Shown here piece after piece: positions 11,396 to 22,900 of a stretch of DNA of 64,000 nt. A model generated the notes under the pieces. The model made no database searches. It worked only from the letters and a program-made list of their open reading frames with translations, and was not told the origin of the DNA. The stretch is from Alviniconcha marisindica. Taxonomy: Eukaryota > Mollusca > Gastropoda > Provannidae. Each line of letters begins with the position of its first letter. Position 1 is the stretch's first letter. The stretch lies in contig JABMCL010000958.1 of NCBI GenBank assembly GCA_018857735.1, positions 831,001-895,000 of the forward strand, in the 5' to 3' direction. The translations under genes and the position numbers were made by a program.

Positions 11396-12299
11396 CTTTG
11401 AAAACCTTAAGGTGAATGTTTAAGGCTTTCACTTTCAGGGGTAAACACAGGGCCAAGCTCCTGTCATGCCTTCATTTGCACCAGTTGACACAGCTATAAA
11501 TATAGCACAGCTTTCTTTGGGACGTTAGCCTGTGATACACTGGCGTCACATCCAGGAGGAGCAAGCCCTCATGGGTTGTGTTCTTATAGATCTGCTTTAG
11601 CTGGTAAAAAATGCCCCGCAAGCCTTTGTGGCTTAGGGACATGTATACCTTTAGAGGGGACCTTGAGCAAAGAAATGTCACAGGACCTTTTGACAGGAAT
11701 GGAAGCAAATACACTCCGAGCAGTTTTTCAGTCAGACTTCTAGTTAGTTATGAATCGGTGTTTGAAAGTCACTAAGACATGACTGTATGCTGCTATTTTG
11801 ACGAAGTCTGTGATGTCCTGAACAAGGCCGGCGTGTGTATGTATAGCGTGAGCCAGACTTTTCTGCTCTTCATTGGCAAAGAGCGATCCAACATGGTTGC
11901 ACCCTGAAAATAATTATGTGCATGTTTTCAGGCCAACTGGCATTTTTGCTTGGGGTCTTTTTTTAAATTACTGGGCACACAACATGGTTTAATCATTATT
12001 ATTACTTTAAATGCTTGAGTTGACTTTTTGTTCATGATTTCATTTTTAGAATTACATTTAATGCTCATTTCTGTACATAATGTGTACATTGTATATATTT
12101 GTTTGTTGGGTCCATCTCAACAGGTATGAGTTTGAACTTTTGGTGTTGTCTGTAATTTTAAAATCATTGATGTGAAATTAAAAGTGATGGCATCAAACTT
12201 GATTTTGATTTTGCAACAGATGATGCTACTGTTCATGTGCTGTGCTGAACTGCATAAAGAATGTTTAATATGATGCTAATTTGTTTTTACTGGTGATTT

Positions 12300-12898
<599 letters not shown>

Positions 12899-13015
12899 AT
12901 GGCGCACATGTCGCAAGTGTTTTGTCGCAAGTTCTCCACTAGTTCCTCTATCTGTAGCGCCATAAAACATGTGACAGTGATTGGAGGAGGACTCATGGGG
13001 TCTGGCATTGCACAA
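12899..13015 (+). CDS. HADH: HADH exon 1
   Basis: 39 codons: the mitochondrial leader ([17 protein letters not shown]) and the glycine-rich NAD-binding loop, ending at Gln39 in phase 0 before GTAAGT. A second in-frame ATG (Met4) follows closely, but the first has the better context. Confidence 0.95.
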
Positions 13016-13360
13016 GTAAGTTGCAGTAAGTAAAGGGCTGACCGAACAGTCGTGAAGTTTTGCTGCGGTGGTAACGTTGCCGGCGAAAACGTTTCGTGAG
13101 GTGGTGGACTTTGTCCCCTAATCTTGCAGAAACATTGCTGTAAAACCAGGCAAAGTACTTGCCCAGGGTTACAGTGTGTCCGTCGCTCGTGTTGACCAGG
13201 ATGTACTTAACTTCTGAGATAACGTCTGTGTTGGCTCTGGGCAGAGAGAGCAAGTGGACCGGGGTCACAAAGATGGATACTTTTACACTGGATTGAGCAC
13301 AGTGTCTGTTGTACCAGGCTCCGAGTCGGACATGAGCATGCTTGCACACACACACACACA

Positions 13361-13404
<44 letters not shown>

Positions 13405-13543
13405 ACACCACACACAGTATGCCTGTGCACACCACCCACCACACCCACAACACCTCACACACAACACACACACAACACACACAGAATATGCACATGGAAT
13501 ATGCACATGTACACCCACCCACCACAGTATGCACCTGTGCACA

Positions 13544-13582
<39 letters not shown>

Positions 13583-13631
13583 ACACACACAGAATGCACA
13601 TGTACGCCACCCACCCACAGTATGCACCTGT

Positions 13632-13669
<38 letters not shown>

Positions 13670-13744
13670 AGACACACACACACACACAGAATATGCACAT
13701 GGAATATGCACATGTACACCCACCCACACACAGTATGCACCTGT

Positions 13745-13814
<70 letters not shown>

Positions 13815-16800
13815 CCTGTATACACATGGGCACACACACATGTATACAAACACACATGCACAGTACACACCCAGTGTGGACACGTGCACACTCACAGACA
13901 CACACATAGTGACACATACACATAACAGGAATTCATGGCAGGTTGGCTAATGTACTCGACTGTAAATTCAGTGGCCAAGCTTTTGACCCCAGAACATGAC
14001 AGGGCACTGGGCTGTTTTTTAGCTCCTTGGACCTGGAGGCTGCACTCAATTGAGCAGACTCCTCAGTGCCCATCTTGCCTTCATGTACACAGCATGCAAC
14101 AGATGTGCATTAAATTTAAAGATCTCATGGTCACCATTGTTCATTGATTAAAAAAAGGCCTAATGGCAGGTGGTATGGAAACACTGGTAGCACATGAATT
14201 AGCAGCTCAGTCTAATCAAAATGGGGCTGTTGCATTGGCAAGTCAAGATACTGTGTCCACCACAGAACTATGGCAGTAGGAAGGTCAAGCACTGTCTGAA
14301 CTGGGATTTGAACCACCATCCCCAATTAAATTTAATGATTATAGTTTTGGTATGATTTACAGTAGAGAGTTGCCTCATCACACTCATCCCAGGCCAAACC
14401 AGGCAATAACAATATAATTATAAGGCGTGTCGTAGGAATCCAGCTGACCAGGCAGGCCTTGTCAAAGCCCTCATGGGCGAAAATTTGGATTAAAAGTTTC
14501 TGTTGAACCAGGGCATGCTTGGACTGTTCAACATTCTCTCTCCCTCTCTCTCTCTCTCAATGAATAATGTGATTTGGTTGCTTCAGTGTAGTGAAACCTC
14601 TAGACCACCACCAAGTGAGAACACAATAAATTCAATGATGGATGTGCTCAGGGGTTCATTTACATGGAAATATGAGGGAATATTTTGTAAAAGTAGTCTT
14701 GAAATAGGGATGGTTCTTGGTGAGGGGTTCACATGGACACAAGAAAGGGATGGTATTGGAAAAAGTGGTCTTAAAAGAGAGACGGTCCCTGGTGAGGGAT
14801 TCACTGACATGGAAACATGAAAGGGAAGGTGTCAGAAAAAGTGGTCTTAACTCCATCACTGCCACAGCATGTTAAATTTCCGGGCTGAAAAGTGCACACA
14901 TATAGGCCATCAAACAGTGTATTTGATGGTCCTATAACAAATCTAATTTTGATATGTGCATTTTGATAGAAATCCTTTCACATGCTCATGGAAAAGGGGG
15001 GTGGGGCGGGGGGGACCTTAAGGATTTCAAATTTGGCACTTTTATTGGTTGTTTTCCGAGCATGGCAGTGAAATGGTTAATAGAGGGATGGTCCTTGATG
15101 AGGGCTTCACTGACATGGAAACATGAAAGGGAAGGTGTCAGAAAAGGTGGTCTTTCATAGAGGGACAGTTTCAAAAGTGGGATGGTCCTTGGTGATTCAC
15201 TGACATGGAAACATGAAAGGGAAGGTGTCAGAAAAAGTGGGATGGTCCTTGGTGATTCACTGACATGGAAACATGAAAGGGAAGGTGTCAGAAAAAGTAG
15301 GGTAGTCCTTGGTGATTCACTGACATGGAAACATGAAAGGGAAGGTGTCAGAAAAAGTAGGGTGGTCCTTGGTGATTCACTGACATGGAAACATGAAAGG
15401 GAAGGTGTCAGAAAAAGTGGGATGGTCCTTGGTGATTCACTGACATGGAAACATGAAAGGGAAGGTGTCAGAAAAAGTAGGCTAGTCCTTGGTGATTCAC
15501 TGACATGGAAACATGAAAGGGAAGGTGTCAGAAAAAGTAGGGTGGTCCTTGGTGATTCACTGACATGGAAACATGAAAGGGAAGGTGTCAGAAAAAGTAG
15601 GGTGGTCCTTGGTGATTCACTGACATGGAAACATGAAAGGGAAGGTGTCAGAAAAAGTAGGGTGGTCCTTGGTGATTCACTGACATGGAAACATGAAAGG
15701 GAAGGTGTCAGAAAAAGTAGGGTGGTCCTTGGTGATTCACTGACATGGAAACATGAAAGGGAAGGTGTCAGAAAAAGCGGTCTTAAAAGAGAGATGGTTT
15801 GTGGTGAGAGCTTTACTGACATGGAAACATGAAAGGGAAGGTGTCAGAAAAAGTGTTCTTTAAGAGAGGGACAGTCTCTCATCAGGATGCTCTTTTATCA
15901 GGGGCCCCACTGTAGTGTGTTCACTGCTGTTGCATACAGGTGGCTGCAGCAACAGGCCACAATGTGGTGATGGTGGATCAGAATGATGACATTCTGGCCA
16001 AGTCCAAAGCTGCCATCCAGAAAAGTCTGGGCAGAGTCGCCAAGAAAAAGTTCGCTGATGATGGAGAGGTACGAGTTCCCAAATTGGTTGTATAAAATAA
16101 ATATAAGCGTATGTGTGTGTGTGTGTTTGTGCGTGTGTGTGTGCAAATGTGGGGGGGGGGGGGCAGAAGTTGTTTGTTCAAAAGTTAAATTATGTATGCT
16201 TGCATGAGCACCTAGTAATTGTACTATACTGAAAGGAGTCTGAATTTCCTTTTTAAGGATTAAGAAAGTATTATTGTATTATACTGTATTGTAGTTCAAA
16301 CTCTTCGACATAGCTATGCCAATCGGAGAACACAGATGCTTTAACTCAACCCCACCCGCCACATTAAATAAGTGTATCATGTTGCCTAAGTATTCATACT
16401 GTGATAGCAGAGCTGCATAAAGAATGCAAATGGAAATATTTGCCCATTTTCAGATCAACTTTTATATTGGCCCAGGATCCCCTTTGAAATAAATCGCATT
16501 CTTCCCTATTTTCAGAAGCAATCATCCTTTGTGGCAGACGTGATGGGTCGGATAGAAACCAACAAGGATGCTGTGGCTGCCGCCAAGAACACAGACCTGG
16601 TGGTGGAGGCCATAGTTGAAAATTTGGGCATTAAGAAAGAACTCTTCACAGCTCTGGATGCAGCAGTGCCAAAGTGAGGAAAGCAGACGAAGGCATGGGT
16701 AGTGCAGCTGGTAGAATGCTGGACTGAAAAAAGCCAAGGTGCACCACTGAGGCTGGTTCAGTTCCTTGGTGTGGCAAAGGAGTTTTCTCCCAGAGCCAGC

Positions 16801-16862
16801 TTTCAGCGCAGACTCATACTGTGTCCGCACAGCCCCTGTGTGCAGTCGCATGCATCAGCATC

Positions 16863-16906
<44 letters not shown>

Positions 16907-19900
16907 ATATTATATATATGTTAAGAATTCCAAACATTGGCAGCCATACCATTGTTTGGACACATGAAAATACTGCAATCACTAGCTAGTTTGTATTTGT
17001 ACAGTGGTAGTGCTACTCTTGCAGCTGCTGTAGCCTTACTGAGGTCATGTAAGGTGACCAGAAGTTACTGCAAGGCATTAATGAAGTATTAATAACAAAA
17101 CAGACAAAAAAGATTCTGGAGTCATGCTACTGTATCGTGGCAAAACAAATTGGTAGAGAAGAGCAAGTCTTCCACGTGGGTGCAGTGGCATTGATCCTTA
17201 AGCAAACTGATCAGAAAGGAACAGCTGGTGGTGGTGTTCTGTGAATGCTTCCAAAAGAGAACAGTTTTAATGGCTGATCATTGTCACTGACATTGAAGTT
17301 AGGGTTGGTTGGCCTCGATTTTGAAGAAGAAAGAACCCTGCCTCCTATTTCAAACAAAAGACCCACCACACCCCAGTTTTTGTTTGTAGGTCTTGATTGT
17401 TTTTGCTGTGCTTGATATCTGTCATTTATTCCTTCTGACTTAGTCTGTTTAAAACACAAATCTGACTATAATTATACCAGTTTTAGCATGTATTAACTTA
17501 TTGACTATTGTGTGCTGACAAAATGCGTATCGCCCTGATATAACTGTACTGGTTGACTGGGCGTAAAGCATCAAGTTGCTTACTTGCTCCTTCTGACTTG
17601 ATATTTTCAGGCACACCATTTTTGCCAGCAACACCTCTTCACTACCCATCAAGGATATTGCTGCAGCGACAGGTCGACTAGATCGCTTTGGAGGTCTGCA
17701 CTTCTTCAATCCTGTGGCTGTCATGAAACTGGTTGAGGTTAGGGGAAAGTGATTTTATTTGTCATAAAGGCGTTTGCTTCCTTGGATCAGTTTCCTCTTT
17801 GTGATAAAAGTTGTTTAACTTTTAAAATTAGAAATCAGCTATCCACACAGGATAAACACTGTTTATTATTTGGAAAAGAGAATTGATTTTAACAGTTGTG
17901 GAATAAATTAAAATGGATTACTTCATAACTCTGTCATTGCTGCTTTTGACTGTGATGTTTGAAGAACAAAAATGTGCAGGATTCCTCTGTTCAGAAAAAA
18001 CAATCTAGAAATATTCACTATGACCAAAATATGCAGATTAAAGTTGCAGTGTAATACGGCAGAACTGTTGATGAATGACCACCCCTATTTTCAGACCATC
18101 TTTTTTTTTTTTTTACTCCTGTGCTTCATATTTCCATGTAAACGAGCCCTTCACTAAACTTACCTTGTCCATAGATCACTACTCTGTTACTTGATTTAGG
18201 GTGATTGTTTTAATTTACACATCTGTTAAAAGTGTTATGACAACAATAATTCTCATCCATGTCAGTTCTGGAAAAAATATTTTGTGGATTTGAGTTGAAA
18301 GTTAAATCACTTAAATTTACAATCATGTTCAACTGGATTTTTCGAAACGTAATATTTTTCAGAATGATTTATCTATCCTTGTTAGGTTGTGAAGATACCA
18401 GAAACCAGCAGTGAAACGTTTGAGCGCTTGGTACAGTTCGGTCAGGCAATGGGGAAGACAACAGTGGAGTGCAAGGTACAGTACAGGCTACTGCTGCTGG
18501 CATTATAATGCAGTTTATCTTCCTGCTGCTGGCAGTATAATGCAGTTATCTTCACTAGATTGTGTGTATTATCATATTGCAGACCCCCTGCCTTCCTGAA
18601 AAGAGAGAGAGAGAGAGAGCTGTATATCATGCTTATGATGCAGTGTCAGTGCAAGCTCTATAACTTTTACTCCTTTAGTATGCATTCTGCAACCATTAGG
18701 TTTAATCCCACGTTCACCATCTGATCTGTTAGAACCCACTTGGCCCCAGACTGCCTGTCACTGCCTGCTCTTTTTCCTTACTGCATGACCCCAGACCACC
18801 CGGTAGGGGCTGGCTAGCAGATGCTCCATACTAGCATCCCAGCTTATGCAAATAGGAATGGGATTCTCATGAGACTTGTAGCCTCATTTCCGCTGTTGTT
18901 TACTACTTCCGGTGATATCCTTTGTTCGAAGTTTGGTGGAGTCTGAGAGATGCTGTGAATTATCAAAGTTGCGCTATGGACACATGGTAGGTGGCATTGG
19001 AGCTTCACCCTTTGAGATTTGAACTGCAAATTCAGCTCAGTCGCTTACCATGGGCACCCTAACAAACTCATGGAACTTCATCTTTGGAAATTCAAACTGG
19101 AAATTTTGCAAAGTCGGTTACTCCGTAGGCACCCTAAAACCTGACATTCAAATGCAGACATTTTTGACGTGGGATTTTTTTTATGCTTTTATTTTTGAGT
19201 GAAAAGAATCAAAACCTGTTGGATACACAAGAACACTGTATTCACAAACTGGGGAAAATATGAAGTGAGCTGAAACTTTTGTTTGGTGTTTATTATTGAT
19301 TTTTAAAATTGTATACCGGGAACATTTGACACAGTTACTTCCCTTCACATGGGATTTCATAGCGAAAGGGCAGCTACTGGTCTGGGGCCAAGTGGGTTAA
19401 ATGCATGTTTTCAGGAGCATAACTGATGAACTGGATCTCACTTAGTTTTGCATTTAGTGGTTTTGTCAAATACCAGATGCTGGTTAACAAATCATGGTCA
19501 TATGTATCACCATGCACTCACTGGGGGTCAACTATTTGTGTATTATAATATATATGCAGTTGTACATTGACAAGTGCATTCTGTAAGGTGAGAGGAATCA
19601 TGTGTTTTTTATTTTTTTATTTGCCCTGCCACATGGGCAGCCACATGCAGTCCTGGAAGGATTTTACCTGAATTTCTGGAAGGTGGATGCTGTGATGCAA
19701 GCTTAACATGGCTGAAGATAGTCCCCGCATAACTAAGCAGCACATGGCAACATTTTAATGTAGCCATGGTGTTCTTGCTGGTGTTACTGTGTTGTGACAC
19801 AGCCCAAACTCTGGTGTTTTTGCTGACCAGTGTCAGTGTGTTGTGACACAGCCCAAGCCTTGGTGTTTTTGCTGGTATTAAATGTGCTGTGACAGCCCAG

Positions 19901-22900
19901 ACTGTGGTGTTTTTGCTGGTGTTAATATGCTGTGACACAGACCAAGCCTTGGTGTTCTTGCTGGTGTCAGTGTGTTGTGACACAGCCCAAGCCTTGGTGT
20001 TTTTGCAGGTGTTAATGCGCTGTGATACAGCCCAAACTGGGTTTTTTGCTGGTGTTAATATGCTGCAACACAAATCAAGCCTTGGTGTGCTTGCTGGTGT
20101 CAGCGTGTTCTGACACAGACCAAGCCTTGGCATATTTGCTGGTGTCAGTGTGTTGTGAGCATGCAGTGTATAAATTCAGGCATGGAGGGAGGGGGGGCCT
20201 TATGATCAGGTAGAAGATGATGCAGTACATGCAGAGCTCTGGAAATGTGTTGCAAGAACATCTGCATGGATTCTGGCTGCACTTTGTACAGGATAAGAAC
20301 TGCAGGCTTCAGCACCCAAATCAGAAGACAGCTTTTATTGGCTGGTAAAAACATGCTGTCAGCAGTGTCATACACCACGACTTGCATGCATTTGTATAAC
20401 ACTTTCAGAATGTGGATATTGATTTACCTACTGAGGTTCAGAAAAACTGACCCTCCCAGCCTCCGCAATCCCAGAGTTGCATGTTGTTTAGTTATACAGG
20501 CTTTATTTCGGCAAGAATCAACTGACCCTTGAGTCCTGTTTTTTCAGGATACTCCTGGGTTCATTGTCAATCGCTTGTTAGTCCCCTACATGATGGAGGC
20601 TGTACGCATGTTGGAACGAGGTGAGTTAAATAATGTGTGCATACTTCTAAGCACTGAACAAAACTTAACGAAACAGAAGATAAGTCATCTCATTTTTCAT
20701 CCTTTTTAACCATTTAACTGTTGTTTAAGTGTCGTTTTGTCGCTTGACAAAGGGGATTACCCTGAAAATTTGCAGATTGTGTGTCTATGTCATAATACAT
20801 AAGCATTCTTTTGAATCTTTTATGTGTTTGGACAATGTATGCATGTTGGAAGGAGGCACGTTCAGTAATGTGCACATGCATGAAAAAGGTGAGTTAAGGA
20901 ATGTGTGCATGTTACAAAGGGGTGAGTCCAGTAATGGGGTTTTAAAAAGAGCCCAGTAACATGAAATGTTAGAAAGAAGGAAAGTTCAGTAATATGTTTA
21001 TGTTAGAAAGAGAATTTAGTTTAAAGTTGTAAAGAGGGGGTTTCAGTAATGGGCACATGTTGGAGAGAGGTGAGTTTCAGTAATGTGCACATGTTGTAAA
21101 GAGGTGAGTTTCTGTAATGGGCACATGTTGGAGAGAGGTGAGTTTCAGTAATGTGCACATGTTTGAGACAGATGGGTTTCAGTAATGTGCACGGGTTGGA
21201 AAGAGGCGAGTTTCAGTAATGTGCACATGTTGGAAAGAGGTGGATTTCAGTAACATGTACATGTTGTAAAGAGGTGGGTGTGTTGGAAAGAGGTGAGTTT
21301 CAGTAATGTGCACATGCTGGAAAGAGGTGGATTTCAGTAACATGTACATGTTGTAAAGAGGTGGGTTTGTTGGAAAGAGGTGAGTTTCAGTAATGTGCAC
21401 ATGCTGGAAAGAGGTGGATTTCAGTAACATGTACAGCTTGTAAAGAGGTGGGTTTGTTGGAAAGAGGTGAGTTTCAGTAATGTGCATGCATTGGAAAGAG
21501 GTTGGTTCAGTAAGGTGCACGTGTTGAAAAGGGGAGAGTTTTAGTGATGTGCACATGACTTTGTTGGAATGTGTGTTCAGTAATGTGCATGTGTTGGAAA
21601 GAGGTGAGTTCAGTAACTTGAGCCTGTTAGAAAGTGGCTGGTTCAAATGTGCACATGTTGGAAAGAGGTGAATTCAGTGGAGTGTGCCATGGCAGGTTTT
21701 GAGAAGCTTGCACAAAAGTGTATGCATCTTCATTACACTCTTTTCTTACAAATACATGATGAATAAACTTGTAATTGAATATTTTCCTCTGCAGCACTTT
21801 CTGGTGACTGCCGGTTGAGAATGATCTTTCTTTTTGAAAATTATTTTGGATATTTTGGTCTCATAAAAAAGACTTTCCAATGAGATACATACCAGGTCAT
21901 GTCCTTTCATGGTTATTGAAAAGATACAAGATAGAATCATTGATACAGGTCATGTCCTTTGCGTAATTAGTGCAAAGAAGGCATTGAGCTGAAATAGGTT
22001 ACATATATATAGATAATTGGTTTTAAATGCCCAGTCAACCATGACAGGTCAAGCAGAAAATAAGATAGTGTGTTGAAAAACTTGCTTTCAGGATAATTTG
22101 AACTTTTGCTCTCTTTTTTATAAGTACTCAGAAACTCCTGTTTTGGGGTTCCTTTGGACCAGAAGCCTGTTTTTAAATAAACTGTTTTTAAATGGCACTG
22201 AATCAATGACTCTCACCTCTGTGTCCAGACAAAATTGTTTACTTTCTATGACAGACTTGTAGAAGATGAGTCAAGATCATTGAGAAATAAACTTTTTGCA
22301 AAGTCAGACAGCATTAGCAGAAATGCTAAACAGCCACTGTGAACCCAGTCCAGTTGACAACACTGAAGAACACAATCTTTGTCAAACTGTTTCATTTTTG
22401 CTTGTAGTCAGCGGGACATCAGTCAGCATTCAGAATGTTTTGGGTTTGGGTTTTCCCCAGCCCCTGCCAGTCATATTGTAATGAGGTCCGAAAGGTTACT
22501 GCACAAGTGTCTGCAGGTTACTGCAGGTGTCTGTGAAGTGCTGTGTCTGGTCCCTCTTCAGGTGATGCCAGTGCACGCGACATCGACGTGGCCATGAAAC
22601 TGGGTGCTGGTTATCCCATGGGGCCCTTCGAGCTGGCCGACTACGTTGGGCTGGACACCACCAAGTTCATCATGGACGGTAGGAACAGATTTGGCTGTTG
22701 GAATCTGCTGAAAACAAAGTGCCACGGCATGGTCAGAACCAGTTCTTTCCCGTAGAAGTCTGCCTGAAATTTTTAAAAAGCAGACGTTCAAGGAAAGGGT
22801 GCAGCAAGGGTATTTGAATCACTTTTGTCTTCAGCAGAGTTTCGTTTCTGTAGAGTTTGCTGTAGAGGGTTCCGTTACAGTTGTCATGGACTTTTGAATG

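Larger units (their letters stand above)
8036..12299 (+). other. Intergenic region or extended 3' UTR, no gene recognised
   Basis: No exon-like open frame with family resemblance on either strand. It contains candidate polyadenylation hexamers (8050-8055, 9168-9173), a degraded SINE-related block at about 9410-9790, and a pair of diverged direct repeats at 10618-10755 and 11262-11395. Confidence 0.6.

Noticed and set aside
13207..13950. Long Cys/Val and Thr/His open frames
   Set aside because: CA/GT repeats are open in most frames; no gene.
15180..15780. Regularly spaced repeats resembling a CRISPR array
   Set aside because: The units are directly adjacent with no variable spacers, inside a eukaryotic intron.
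14986..15832. 278-codon minus and 216-codon plus frames with perfect 20-residue repeats
   Set aside because: A 60-bp tandem repeat inside HADH intron 1; no start context, no homology, both strands equally open.
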